From: Modicisalibacter ilicicola DSM 19980
GTDB taxonomy: Bacteria; Pseudomonadota; Gammaproteobacteria; Pseudomonadales; Halomonadaceae
Length of the DNA stretch: 64,000 nucleotides
NCBI RefSeq assembly: GCF_900128925.1
Contig: NZ_FQUJ01000008.1
Coordinates: forward strand, 1-64,000
Direction of reading: 5' to 3'
A program made the position numbers and the translations under genes. Under the pieces are notes generated by a model. The model worked only from the letters and a program-made list of their open reading frames with translations. It had not been told where the DNA came from and made no database searches. How positions within the stretch are numbered: the stretch's first letter is position 1; the number at the start of each line of letters is the position of its first letter. This document shows, one piece after another, positions 8,551 to 17,039 of the stretch.

Positions 8551-8573
8551 TACGTGTCATACCACCACAGGTA
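8551..8573. promoter_or_regulatory. Putative GntR operator upstream of dctP
   Basis: TACGTGT and ACAGGTA form an imperfect dyad around TGTCATACC (8555-8563), which differs by one base from the island core TGTCATACA. It lies in the dctP upstream region at a promoter-like distance. Regulation by the island GntR protein is inferred from recurrence of the motif. Confidence 0.45.
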
Positions 8574-8617
8574 AATCTAGTTGCTCCTCCTCGGCGGCGC
8601 AATCCTCCATTCGAGTT

Positions 8618-9793
8618 CTACTTCGACACCGGATGCACGGCACTCCAGAGATCCAGCAATAATCGATCATCGCCAAAACCGCCCGCCTTGGTCAGCAGCG
8701 GCCATTCCTGCCATCCCTTTGGCTGATATTTTGGATAGACCAGCACGACACCCGGCGCCCATTCACCCACCACTTCGACGACCCCTGCCGCGAGACGCTG
8801 CAGCACCGCCATGGCGGTATCGCCACCGGTCAGAAACCCCAGGCGACGCCCTGGCGCACTGGGCAAGCTCGCCACGAAACGCGCCGCCAAGCGCTGCGCC
8901 ACCGCCTCGGCACACCAGGTCACTTCTGCGGAGCCGCCTGGAATCAGCAGTGCACTGTCGTGGGTCTCGGTACCGATGACATCGCTCATCGCCTCGATGA
9001 CCGGCATATCAGAAATGGTGTCGCGAAGGCAGGCAATCTGACGTCGGGACTGAGGACTGCGCGAGCCTACCACCAGCCAGACCTCTTGATACTCTCCCAA
9101 GCAAATCGATGACTGCGGTGAGCCGTAAAGGCACTGGGCGATGGCCGTTGCCAGACCGGCGGCACCGACCGCGAGGCAATCAACAGGCGCCGCCAGCAGT
9201 TGTGTTGCCAGATGCTGCAGGTCCCTATCGCTCTCAGCATCAGCCACACAGTCCCCGGTCGGCAGCTTTAGTCCCGGGGCCAATTGCGCCAGAGGAAGGC
9301 CGTGTGTGGCAAACAGAACATCCAGCGCTTCGGTTGGCGGCCGCGAACGGGCATCCGTGGCGAAGGAGGAATGCCGCAGTGGTTCACCATGGACGTACAC
9401 TTCGGCATGATGAGTCGTTCGGCCCTGGGCCGGAACTGCCGGCGCCAGCAACAGGCGCCGTCCCAACCGACGCCGGACCGCCACGCTCTCGGCCACTACC
9501 TGGCCGCGCAGCGTCGAATCGATCTTCTTGAACCACAGATTGGGCGCCAGCGGTTCGAGAAGGTCCAGAGTATGCAGGACTCGAGCCGCAGCCTGTTCCG
9601 CGGGTAGATGACGCGATTCGGTGTTGACCGCCAGCACTTCGGGCAGCGCCTCATGGCGGTTATCGAGCAGGTCGACCAGCCGGATCAGATCGACCACCGC
9701 CCGGGTCGTCGCGCCACGGCTGGCGAACGGTGCCGACGCATCCAGGGCGCCCGTCAGGTCATCGGCGAGGATCACCACCCGGCAATTGCTCAA
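8618..9793 (-). CDS. Four-carbon acid sugar kinase (DUF1537/OtnK-DtnK family)
   Basis: About 391 aa, with the two halves of the family: the N-terminal substrate domain beginning VVILADDLTGALDASAPFA, including the FKKIDSTLRG motif, and the C-terminal nucleotide domain with FLTGGDTAMAVLQRL. Characterised members phosphorylate D-threonate, D- or L-erythronate or related C4 acids at O4. The adjacent PdxA2 would then oxidise and decarboxylate the product. I prefer the TTG at 9793, whose TTGA overlaps the pdxA2 stop. A GTG at 9817 is the alternative and adds 8 residues. Chain length and stereochemistry of the substrate are not resolved. Confidence 0.87.
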   Translation of the reverse strand: MSNCRVVILADDLTGALDASAPFASRGATTRAVVDLIRLVDLLDNRHEALPEVLAVNTESRHLPAEQAAARVLHTLDLLEPLAPNLWFKKIDSTLRGQVVAESVAVRRRLGRRLLLAPAVPAQGRTTHHAEVYVHGEPLRHSSFATDARSRPPTEALDVLFATHGLPLAQLAPGLKLPTGDCVADAESDRDLQHLATQLLAAPVDCLAVGAAGLATAIAQCLYGSPQSSICLGEYQEVWLVVGSRSPQSRRQIACLRDTISDMPVIEAMSDVIGTETHDSALLIPGGSAEVTWCAEAVAQRLAARFVASLPSAPGRRLGFLTGGDTAMAVLQRLAAGVVEVVGEWAPGVVLVYPKYQPKGWQEWPLLTKAGGFGDDRLLLDLWSAVHPVSK

Positions 9794-10794
9794 GGTGTGC
9801 TTCCACCCGCCAGGCACCGAGCATAGGCAATGGCGGCGCCCATGTTGGTGGCGTCGGCCTTGCCTTGCCAGGCGATGTCAAAGGCCGTGCCATGATCCAC
9901 CGAGGTACGCTGAACCGGCAGTCCGAGACTGACGTTGACAGTGGTATCAAAGGCGATCAGCTTCACAGGGATGTGGCCCTGATCGTGGTACTGCGCCACC
10001 ACCAGGTCGAACTCGCCTCGCGTGGCACGATAGAAGACCGTATCTGCCGAAATGGGACCTGCCACGTCCAGCCCCTGCGCCTGAAGAGCCCGCACTGCGG
10101 GGGCGATGATAAGCTCGTCCTCGTCACCAAAGATGCCACCCTCGCCACAATGGGGATTGAGCCCCGCCACGGCGATACGTGGCGATGAATGGCCCAACGT
10201 CACCAGATGGTCGTGCCCTGCCCGGACTGTCTCGGCGATGCGCTTCTCCGAGACTCGCTGGATGGCTTCATTGAGCGACACATGCGTCGACACATGAATG
10301 GTCGACAAATGCTCGGAGGCCAGCAGCATGAAGGAAGACGGCGCGCCGGTAAGCGCCGCGAGCATGCCGGTGTGTCCATCGTAATGATGGCCGGCGGCGT
10401 GAAGGGCAGCCTTGTTGAGCGGCGCCGTGACGATCACCCGCGCTTGGCCAGCCTGAACGCACTCGACGGCACGCTCGATACAGCGGAACGCCATGTCGCC
10501 GGCAACGGCACCGATCTTGCCATCCTCCACCCGGCCAGACTCGACGCCCTCAATCTGCGCGACGGCGATCCGATTGTTGCTTGACCAGTCGTGACCCGGC
10601 GTCCATTCCTGGAAGTCAATATCAGCGCCGATCAGGCTGGCGGCACGCTTGAAGATTGGAATATCGCCGATCACCAGCGTGTTGGTCAGCTCCTCCGGCG
10701 TCATGGTGTGCAACACACGGCAGATAATCTCAGGGCCGATACCAGCAGGATCGCCCATGGTGATGGCTAACGAAAAGCGGGATGAATCACTCAT
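9790..10794 (-). CDS. pdxA2: PdxA2-type 4-phospho-D-threonate/erythronate dehydrogenase
   Basis: A 334-aa paralogue of PdxA. The opening LAITMGDPAGIGPEI, the metal-binding histidines in AGHHYDGHTGM and AQYHDQGHIPVKL, and TSVDHGTAFDIAWQGKA are all family signatures. The location beside a DUF1537 kinase, and not with pyridoxine or ksgA genes, points to the PdxA2 branch. That branch oxidises 4-phospho-threonate or erythronate, with decarboxylation, to dihydroxyacetone phosphate. Start and stop overlap both neighbours by 4 bp, so the three genes are translationally coupled. Confidence 0.9.
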   Translation of the reverse strand: MSDSSRFSLAITMGDPAGIGPEIICRVLHTMTPEELTNTLVIGDIPIFKRAASLIGADIDFQEWTPGHDWSSNNRIAVAQIEGVESGRVEDGKIGAVAGDMAFRCIERAVECVQAGQARVIVTAPLNKAALHAAGHHYDGHTGMLAALTGAPSSFMLLASEHLSTIHVSTHVSLNEAIQRVSEKRIAETVRAGHDHLVTLGHSSPRIAVAGLNPHCGEGGIFGDEDELIIAPAVRALQAQGLDVAGPISADTVFYRATRGEFDLVVAQYHDQGHIPVKLIAFDTTVNVSLGLPVQRTSVDHGTAFDIAWQGKADATNMGAAIAYARCLAGGSTP

Positions 10795-11555
10795 GGCATC
10801 AGCTGCCCACCATTGACCTCGAGGATCTGGCCCGTCACATAGCTACTCATGGCGTCGGTCGCGAGGAAAACGTAGGCCCCGACGCAATCCTCGGCACTGC
10901 CCAACCGCGCCTGGGGTATTGAGGCGACAGCCGCTGCGAGGTGTGCCTCGCTGGAGTGTCGATCGTGAAAGTCGGTGGCAATGGTCCCCGGCGCCACAGC
11001 ATTGACTCGGATATTGTCGGCGGCCAACTCCTTGGCCATGGATCGGGTAAGGGTACTGACGAAGCCCTTGGCCGAGGCATACAGTCCCGCACCACCACCG
11101 CCGCCATTGCGTGCGGCAATCGAACTGGTATGTATGATGTTGCCGCCGCCCTGGCGGCGAAAATGCGGCAACGCCGCCCGGCTTGCGACCACCACCGACC
11201 GCGCGTTGAGATCCATGACCCGGTCGTACTGATCGTCGTCCATGTCCTCCAGGCCCACCCGGCCAAGCATGTCACCGGCATTGTTGATCAGCACATCGAG
11301 CCCGCCCAGTAGATCGACGGCCCGATCAACGACCGCGGAGGCGTCCCTCGAGCGGCTGATATCGCCCTGGATCGGCACGGCCTTTCCCCCGGCCGCCTCG
11401 ATCGCCTCGCAGACCTGGCGAGCAGCCGTCTCGCTCGAATGATAGTGCACGGCCACGTGGGCCTTCAGGCTGCCCAGTCGTTTGGCAAGCGCTGCCCCTA
11501 TTCCTCGGCTCGCTCCAGTAATCAGTACGCGCTTCCCCACCCATTCCTCGAACAT
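10791..11555 (-). CDS. SDR-family oxidoreductase in the tetronate operon
   Basis: A 254-aa classical short-chain dehydrogenase with VLITGASRGIGAALAK at the N-terminus, NNAGDM, the catalytic Ser of HTSS, and Tyr-x3-Lys in LYASAKGF, ending VNGGQLMP. The ATG at 11555 has AGGAG 9 nt upstream. A longer frame reaching 11642 would run through the operator region and is not favoured. It is the promoter-proximal gene of an SDR-pdxA2-kinase operon and may form or epimerise the C4 acid through a keto intermediate. The substrate is not known. Confidence 0.86.
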   Translation of the reverse strand: MFEEWVGKRVLITGASRGIGAALAKRLGSLKAHVAVHYHSSETAARQVCEAIEAAGGKAVPIQGDISRSRDASAVVDRAVDLLGGLDVLINNAGDMLGRVGLEDMDDDQYDRVMDLNARSVVVASRAALPHFRRQGGGNIIHTSSIAARNGGGGGAGLYASAKGFVSTLTRSMAKELAADNIRVNAVAPGTIATDFHDRHSSEAHLAAAVASIPQARLGSAEDCVGAYVFLATDAMSSYVTGQILEVNGGQLMP

Positions 11556-11588
11556 CTTGTTGTCTCCTGAAACGTGATGTTTTACAGC

Positions 11589-11615
11589 ATACCTGTCATA
11601 CATCATGACAAGTAT
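11589..11615. promoter_or_regulatory. Putative GntR operator upstream of the SDR-pdxA2-kinase operon
   Basis: A 27-bp dyad with 11-bp arms ATACCTGTCAT (11589-11599) and ATGACAAGTAT (11605-11615), matching at 10 of 11 positions around a 5-bp centre, contains TGTCATACA at 11594-11602. It sits 34 bp upstream of the SDR start, in a position to block a promoter. It is the best-formed of the four related sites. Confidence 0.58.
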
Positions 11616-11628
11616 AGTCGAGGTATCG

Positions 11629-12630
11629 TCACTCTTCGTCATTCGCCTCTGACCCAGCCCACCGCAACTGCTCGATATTCACAGGGCTGATGGGGCGACG
11701 CCCCTTGAGTGCCAGCCGCATATTATCAACGGCCCGCTGCGCCATGGCATGGCGTGTTTCGTGAGTAGCAGAACCAATATGCGGCAAGGCGACGACATTG
11801 GGCATGCCGATCAGCGGCGAATCCGCGGGCAGGGGCTCCTTTTCATAGACGTCCAGACCCACCGCGCCCGGACGGCCCCATTTCAAGGCATCGATCAGGG
11901 CCGTTTCATCGATGACCTGGCCACGGGCAATATTGACGAGAATGGCATCCGGCTTCATCAACGCCAGCTCGCGTGCACCAATCAGGTGCTCCGTTTCCGA
12001 TGTCAGCGGGACGGTGACGCACACGAAGTCGGAGGCTTCCAAGAGCCGATCCAGCTCGCAGCGCCGTGCTCCCAGCTCGGTTTCCAAACCAGGTTTCGAT
12101 GAGGCTTGGGCATACAAGATACGCATGCCGAAGCCTAGCGCGCCGCGTCGGGCGACTGCCGCACCGATACGCCCCAGCCCCACCATGCCCAGTGTCTTGC
12201 CATGTACGTCCCGGCCAAAATGCTCGGGCCCAATGCTCTTCTTCCACTCGCCTCGGCTGACCAGATCGGCCAGCTCCACCACGCGCCGCGCCGTGGCCAA
12301 CATCAATGCAAAGCCGGTGTCTGCGGTCGTCTCTGTCAACACATCCGGGGTATTACACAGCAATATGCCGCGCCGGGAGAGCGCCTCGAGCGGGTAGTTG
12401 TCATAGCCGACCGACACGGTGGCTATCACTTCCAGCATGGGCATCGCATCGAGCAGCTCCGGCGTGATCGGTAGGCTGGCGGTGATCAGGCCCTGCGCCG
12501 ACGCCAGGGCGCATCGAATGTCCTTCTCTTCCAGAGAATGGACCTGGCGAAAGTCCTCGACCATAAAATCGTTGCTCAGCTCTGCGAGTTGCTCATCGCT
12601 GAGGCGCCCACACACCACGACACGTTTCAT
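11629..12630 (-). CDS. kguD: D-2-hydroxyacid dehydrogenase, KguD-like 2-keto-gluconate-6-phosphate reductase
   Basis: A 333-aa NAD(P)-dependent D-isomer-specific 2-hydroxyacid dehydrogenase. The Rossmann motif is GMVGLGRIGAAVARR. The catalytic Arg is in NIARGQVID, the Glu in GLDVYEKEPL and the His in LPHIGSATHETR. The segment SVGYDNYPLEALSRRGILL and the IGPEHFGRDVHGK stretch resemble the GhrB/KguD branch. Its 4-bp overlap with a KguK-like kinase supports reduction of 2-keto-6-phosphogluconate to 6-phosphogluconate. A generic glyoxylate/hydroxypyruvate reductase is the alternative. Confidence 0.78.
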   Translation of the reverse strand: MKRVVVCGRLSDEQLAELSNDFMVEDFRQVHSLEEKDIRCALASAQGLITASLPITPELLDAMPMLEVIATVSVGYDNYPLEALSRRGILLCNTPDVLTETTADTGFALMLATARRVVELADLVSRGEWKKSIGPEHFGRDVHGKTLGMVGLGRIGAAVARRGALGFGMRILYAQASSKPGLETELGARRCELDRLLEASDFVCVTVPLTSETEHLIGARELALMKPDAILVNIARGQVIDETALIDALKWGRPGAVGLDVYEKEPLPADSPLIGMPNVVALPHIGSATHETRHAMAQRAVDNMRLALKGRRPISPVNIEQLRWAGSEANDEE

Positions 12631-13601
12631 GGCTTGCTTCCTGTATCCATCAGTTCCTCGAGCCGTGCTCTGGTAGGAAGCCCCTCCATGTCTCCGATCA
12701 CCTGCACCGCCTGAGCACCGATCAGATTGCCTCTCAGCAATGCCTCTCGAGGGGAAAGTCCTTCCAATAACGCACTGATCACACCGGTCGCAAAGCCATC
12801 GCCCGCGCCCACGGTATCCACCACCTGTTGAACCGGCACGCCCGGCACAGTGAACGCATCTTCGCCCTGCCCACCCAAGCCGCCACGATAGTAGCTACCC
12901 TCTGGTCCCAGCTTGATGATGACGGCCTCTGCCCCTCGCTCGAGATAGAAGGCGGCGATCTCGTCGGCCGTCGCTAGCCCAGAAAGGCGCCGCCCCTCGG
13001 CTAACCCCGGCAACACCCAGTCTGCTAGGCCGGCCAAGTCGTTCAGGGTGTCTATCATGAGTTGTTCGCAGTCCCAGAGACTGGGACGCAGATTCGGGTC
13101 GAAGGAGATGCTCGCACCTGCCTTACGCGCGGCCTGCATCATGTGAAGCGTCAGAGCATGACAATCAGGTGAGATAGCCGGGGGGATTCCTGTCACATGA
13201 AGATGGCGCACCAGCGAAAAGTCGACATCTTCGGCGTCTCTGGGCGACATCCGACTCGCGGCACTGCCTCGTCGGAAGTATTCGACTCGAGGATCCTGCC
13301 CTTCGTCTGCCCTTTCCTTGAAGACGAGACCGGTGACATGCTCGGGGTCCACTGTTATATGACGACAGTCCACGCCCTCGGCTTCCAACGTGCGCCGGAT
13401 GAAGCTGCCGAAACTGTCTGCTCCAACACGGCTCAGCCAACGGACCGGAAAACCCAGGCGGGCGAGCCCGATGGCGACATTGGTGTCCGCACCCGCGATG
13501 CGGCGGTGAAAGCGTTCGACCTGATCGAGCGTCCCCGGTGTTTCCGCAACGAACATCGCCATCGCCTCACCGAACGCCAGTACCGTACCGGTATGCTCCA
13601 T
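12627..13601 (-). CDS. kguK: PfkB-family sugar kinase, KguK-like (2-ketogluconate kinase; alternative KDG kinase)
   Basis: A 324-aa ribokinase-fold kinase with FGEAMAMFVAETPG at the N-terminus, RIAGADTNVAIGLARLGFPV as the sugar-binding motif, SFDPNLRPSLW in the middle, and the C-terminal anion hole and base in VDTVGAGDGFATGVI. The opening and the AGADTNVA block look closer to 2-ketogluconate kinases than to 2-keto-3-deoxygluconate kinases, although both belong to one family. It is first of a two-gene unit with the hydroxyacid dehydrogenase. Its product would enter the pathway at 6-phosphogluconate, consistent with zwf-pgl-eda in this window. Confidence 0.82.
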   Translation of the reverse strand: MEHTGTVLAFGEAMAMFVAETPGTLDQVERFHRRIAGADTNVAIGLARLGFPVRWLSRVGADSFGSFIRRTLEAEGVDCRHITVDPEHVTGLVFKERADEGQDPRVEYFRRGSAASRMSPRDAEDVDFSLVRHLHVTGIPPAISPDCHALTLHMMQAARKAGASISFDPNLRPSLWDCEQLMIDTLNDLAGLADWVLPGLAEGRRLSGLATADEIAAFYLERGAEAVIIKLGPEGSYYRGGLGGQGEDAFTVPGVPVQQVVDTVGAGDGFATGVISALLEGLSPREALLRGNLIGAQAVQVIGDMEGLPTRARLEELMDTGSKP

Positions 13602-13662
13602 TCGTCACTCCCCCGTGGACGGATGACACCGAGGTCGATGCCCTGAATCTCCCTCGGGTGCC

Positions 13663-13684
13663 TGGCATGACAATATGATAGGTA
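13663..13684. promoter_or_regulatory. Weak putative GntR operator upstream of kguK
   Basis: On the - strand this stretch reads TACCTATCAT-ATTGTCATGCCA, containing TGTCATGCC, which is 7 of 9 identical to the island core, in the 102-bp gap upstream of the kinase start. The match is poorer than the other three sites and is listed because of its position. Confidence 0.3.
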
Positions 13685-13703
13685 GCACGTCAAACGCCTG
13701 CTA

Positions 13704-14708
13704 TCAATCTGCTTTAGCCCAGCGTGCCGAAGCCGGCATATCACCCCTCCCAACGAATTCATGTTCGCCCCTCACGCCCTCCTGCTGGAGAAGAGCCTGC
13801 GGGTCCGGCGCTCCGGCGGCCGCCTTGCGCCGCTGGCGATGAAGATCCCGCATACTGCTACCCAGCATCGCCGAGAGGATGAGCCCTCCGCCGACGAAGG
13901 CAAGCGCCGAGGGCGCCTCACCGACCCGCCACCAGACCAACAGGGTGCCGATCAGGGTTTCGAGCAGCATTACCAGCCCCACCTCGGCCCCGGGAAGATA
14001 GCGCGTGCCGGTCTGGATGAGGAAATAGGCACCTGGCAGAAACACCAGCCCCATCCAGGCCAGGCGGACAAAATCCTCCGTCGGAGGAATCTGGGCGCCG
14101 CCCAATAGCAGCGCAGGCAACAGCATCGCCAGGCATCCCAACGGCAGGATTACCGTGGTATCCACGCCGCGTCGCGACTGGCCACGCTGGGCGCTTGCCA
14201 CGGTGGTGTTGACGGCAACGGCCACCGGCGCGATCAGCGCCACGATCAAGCCGAGCGCGCTCCCCTGCCCGATCTCCCCGGCGGCCATCAGGCTGGCACC
14301 GAATACGCACAGCACGATCACGACCCAGGTCTGACGCCGCAGGTGCTGACCGAAAAAGAGCATGCCGATGAGCCCCGCCACCAGCGGTGCCAGATTGAGC
14401 ATCACCAGCACGTTACCGGCGGCGGTCAGACGTGTCGCGATGACGAAGGCCCAGGCGCTGGCGGCGAACCCCAACGGACACCACCAAACAGCGGGCCCGC
14501 AGGCGCGAATGGCCGTCGGCAATTCGCGTCCGTAACGCAGGCCGGCCACCAGGGCAAGCACCAGACCAAGCAGCAGTGCCCGCCAGAACATGAAGGTGGC
14601 CACGTCCACCTGGGTGTCCTTGACGAACAGTGCATCCGGCGACAGCAACAGCACGCCGGCGCCGGTAATCAGATAGCCGCGCAACCGCCACGGCAATGAC
14701 CGCCACAT
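13704..14708 (-). CDS. EamA/DMT-family transporter
   Basis: A 334-aa integral membrane protein with about ten hydrophobic helices arranged as two EamA repeats. The first contains FMFWRALLLGLVLALVAG, the second VGLVMLLETLIGTLLVWW and the loop after it. The C-terminal tail is charged and cytoplasmic. The start is the ATG at 14708 with GGAGGA 10 nt upstream; an ATG at 14726 overlaps that ribosome site. DMT carriers export or import metabolites such as amino acids or sugar acids. It sits upstream of the kguK-kguD pair in the same direction, but a separate operator lies between them, so co-transcription is uncertain. Substrate unknown. Confidence 0.85.
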   Translation of the reverse strand: MWRSLPWRLRGYLITGAGVLLLSPDALFVKDTQVDVATFMFWRALLLGLVLALVAGLRYGRELPTAIRACGPAVWWCPLGFAASAWAFVIATRLTAAGNVLVMLNLAPLVAGLIGMLFFGQHLRRQTWVVIVLCVFGASLMAAGEIGQGSALGLIVALIAPVAVAVNTTVASAQRGQSRRGVDTTVILPLGCLAMLLPALLLGGAQIPPTEDFVRLAWMGLVFLPGAYFLIQTGTRYLPGAEVGLVMLLETLIGTLLVWWRVGEAPSALAFVGGGLILSAMLGSSMRDLHRQRRKAAAGAPDPQALLQQEGVRGEHEFVGRGDMPASARWAKAD

Positions 14709-14758
14709 AACGTCTCTTTCCTCCATTGACCGTCGTTCGAGACGGTGACTAGAAACGT

Positions 14759-14789
14759 CACAGGCCGGAGCGTGATGCCCCGGCCTGTG
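14759..14789 (-). terminator. Strong hairpin terminator after the DEAD-box helicase gene
   Basis: CACAGGCCGG (14759-14768) pairs perfectly with CCGGCCTGTG (14780-14789) around an 11-nt loop, followed on the - strand by ACGTTTC. It lies 44 bp beyond the helicase stop and upstream of the EamA gene. The T-tract is short, so efficiency is uncertain. Confidence 0.6.
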
Positions 14790-14832
14790 TCATTTAGATG
14801 CCTAACCGCCGCTTTGCCTTATATGCTTGAGC

Positions 14833-16539
14833 TCAGGCCCTGGCGCGGCGTGGAATCGGGGCATCACTATCGCTCTTGCGTCTCGGGCTACGCTCCGGCG
14901 CCCCCCGGTCCTCGGCGATCTCGAGCGGCCGTCCGGCCACGCGCGCGCGCGCCATCTTGGCCAGGATGCTGGTCGGCAGGCTGTTGGGCAGCTCGACCAC
15001 CGAGAAGGCATTGCGGATATCGATGCGCCCGATGCGCGAGCCCTCGATGCCGCCTTCATTGGCAAGCGCTCCCACCAGCTGGCCGGGCTTGATGCCATCC
15101 TTGTGACCGACGGAGACACGATAGCGCGTCATGCCTTCGGAAGGACCGCTCTCCCGGCGACGCGGCGGCTTGCCATCCCGTGGCGCGCGCTCGCGATCGT
15201 TCCGCGCGCCCGGCTTGGGCAGGCGGCCAATCGGTGCCTCATCGGCACGGGCCATCGCGGCAAAGGCACAGGCCAGCTCGATGGGATCATGCCCTTCGGC
15301 GACCAGACGCTCGATCACCGCGCGCTGCTCTTCGGCGCCAGCGGTCAGTGTTCCCACGACACGCTCGCGGAAACGCTCGTCGCGGTGAGCACGAATCGCG
15401 GCTTCGTCGGGCAGCTCGGTATCGGTCATGGTCTGGCCGGTGGCCTGCTCCAGCCAGCGCACCTTGCGAGTCTCGCGCACCCCGGCGAAGGTGATGGCGA
15501 TGCCGGAACGGCCCGCACGACCGGTACGACCGATGCGGTGAGTGTAGGCTTCGGAATCCTGGGGCAGGTCGTAGTTGACCACGTGGGTGATGCGCGGCAC
15601 GTCGAGGCCGCGCGCGGCCACGTCGGTGGCGACCAGCACATCGATCTTGCCTCGCTTCAGGCGTGTCACGGTACGCTCACGCAGGCTCTGGTCCAGATCG
15701 CCGGACAGTGCGGAGGCATTGATGCCACGTGCGGTCAGCTGCTCCACCAAGGTGGTGCAGGCAGCACGGGTGCGCACGAAGACGATGGCGGCATCCACCG
15801 GCTCGACCTCGAGAATACGCGCCAGCGCCTCCAGCTTGGCACCACCATCGACACGTACCAGACGCTGGTCGATGCTGGCCGCGGTGTCGGCCTTGGACTC
15901 GATGGCCACCTTGACCGGGTCGACCAGGTAGCGGTTGACGATGCGTTCGATCTCGGCGGGCAGCGTGGCGGAGAAGAAGACGCGCTGGGCATCGCTCGGG
16001 GTATCGGCCACGACACGCTTGACGTCGTCGATGAAGCCCATGCGCAGCATCTCGTCGGCTTCGTCGAGCACCAGGGCGGAAAGGCCATCGAGCTTCAGGC
16101 TGCCGCGGTCGAGGTGATCGATCACCCGGCCCGGCGTGCCGACGATGACTTGGGCGCCTCGGCGCAGTGCGCCGAGCTGCTCACGATATTCCTGGCCGCC
16201 ACACAGGCTAGCCACTTCCAGCCCCTTGAGGTTCTGGCCGTACTTGGTGAAAGAGACCGCCACCTGTTGGGCCAGTTCACGGGTCGGTGCCAGCACCAGC
16301 ACCTGGGGCTCGCGGCGGGTCAATTCGAGTTTCGACAGGATCGGCAGCGCGAAGGCGGCCGTCTTGCCGGTGCCGGTCTGGGCCTGACCCAGCATGTCAC
16401 GGCCTTCCAGCAGTGCCGGAATGGTCTGCGCCTGGATCGGCGACGGGGTTGCGTAGCCCAGGGTCTCGAGGGCAGAAAGCACGGCAGGCAGCAGTGCCAG
16501 TTCGCCGAAGCTCGGCGAGGCGACAGAAGTCGAGGTCAT
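14833..16539 (-). CDS. deaD: DEAD-box ATP-dependent RNA helicase (DeaD/CsdA-like)
   Basis: A 568-aa helicase. The Q motif lies near residues 30-37 (ATPSPIQAQT), Walker A AQTGTGKT is at 53-60, PTRELA follows near 85-90, DEAD is at 159-162, then SATLP, and in domain 2 DVAARGLDVPRITHVVNYD with HRIGRTGRAG. The C-terminal region YRVSVGHKDGIKPGQLVGAL matches the DbpA/CsdA RNA-binding domain, followed by an Arg-rich basic tail. It remodels structured RNA in ribosome assembly and cold adaptation. The start is the ATG at 16539 with AAGGTG upstream. The gene stands alone with its own terminator. Confidence 0.92.
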   Translation of the reverse strand: MTSTSVASPSFGELALLPAVLSALETLGYATPSPIQAQTIPALLEGRDMLGQAQTGTGKTAAFALPILSKLELTRREPQVLVLAPTRELAQQVAVSFTKYGQNLKGLEVASLCGGQEYREQLGALRRGAQVIVGTPGRVIDHLDRGSLKLDGLSALVLDEADEMLRMGFIDDVKRVVADTPSDAQRVFFSATLPAEIERIVNRYLVDPVKVAIESKADTAASIDQRLVRVDGGAKLEALARILEVEPVDAAIVFVRTRAACTTLVEQLTARGINASALSGDLDQSLRERTVTRLKRGKIDVLVATDVAARGLDVPRITHVVNYDLPQDSEAYTHRIGRTGRAGRSGIAITFAGVRETRKVRWLEQATGQTMTDTELPDEAAIRAHRDERFRERVVGTLTAGAEEQRAVIERLVAEGHDPIELACAFAAMARADEAPIGRLPKPGARNDRERAPRDGKPPRRRESGPSEGMTRYRVSVGHKDGIKPGQLVGALANEGGIEGSRIGRIDIRNAFSVVELPNSLPTSILAKMARARVAGRPLEIAEDRGAPERSPRRKSDSDAPIPRRARA

Positions 16540-16545
16540 TATCAC

Positions 16546-16893
16546 ACCTTGGAAGGCCGGTAGTCACCGGCGAAAAAATGTCGTGGTGCCTTGTCGCTTT
16601 CAGCTGCGCAACGCTTAACGCTGGCAATATGACATGGCACCGGGTCGCACCTGCATCCTGTTCGTTTCATGACCGCCACCGCGGAATGCGCTGGAGGACG
16701 AACAGTGTGGCGACCGTACACGCCACGCCGGCTTGGCGATTCTGGCGTTCCATCTACGCACCCGGCGCTCGTTACAGCGGCTCGAAGCCTGGCTGTGCGC
16801 CTTGCGAGAGACTCGTTCCTCGTGCCGTCGGGCAATGTCCAGGAGGGTCGAATCAACAGTGATGGTGGGGTCAACACTTGCGAGGAGGTGCAC
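16546..16893. other. Intergenic region upstream of deaD; no convincing gene
   Basis: This stretch of about 350 bp has normal GC content and several overlapping short open frames on both strands, none with a recognisable domain, a sustained ribosome site or a family match that I can name. It may hold the long 5' leader typical of cold-inducible DEAD-box genes. No RNA fold or riboswitch class was recognised. Confidence 0.4.
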
Positions 16894-16989
16894 ATGCTAC
16901 CATCGTCGAAAGGCTTTGCCTACTCCTTGTCATCACTGCCGATCCATTTCGATGACGACATGTTTCAGATCCTGCTTGGGCTTGCATGA
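16894..16989 (+). CDS. Candidate 31-aa small protein
   Basis: A short open frame, beginning MLPSSKGFAYSLSS and ending in a hydrophobic FQILLGLA, is preceded by a near-perfect Shine-Dalgarno sequence (GAGGAGGTG, 16882-16890) with a 3-nt gap to the ATG. There is an acidic patch HFDDD in the middle. No known family is recognised. The strong ribosome site is the only reason to call it, and it could equally be a leader peptide or chance. It lies just upstream of an AT-rich block. Confidence 0.35.
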   Translation: MLPSSKGFAYSLSSLPIHFDDDMFQILLGLA

Positions 16990-17039
16990 CAAGTCGTGGA
17001 AACCGCCATCCTGGCAAAGAGCTTCAAGGGCTGAATTAC

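Noticed and set aside
14827-16563. Very long open frame antisense to the DEAD-box helicase gene
   Set aside because: High GC content leaves few stops in the complementary frames. The translation is low in hydrophobic order and rich in Gly, His and Gln without any domain, while the - strand frame has every helicase motif.
16615-16895. Short - strand frames upstream of deaD as a possible small gene
   Set aside because: The frames overlap each other, lack a ribosome site and have no recognisable motif; a helicase leader is more likely.
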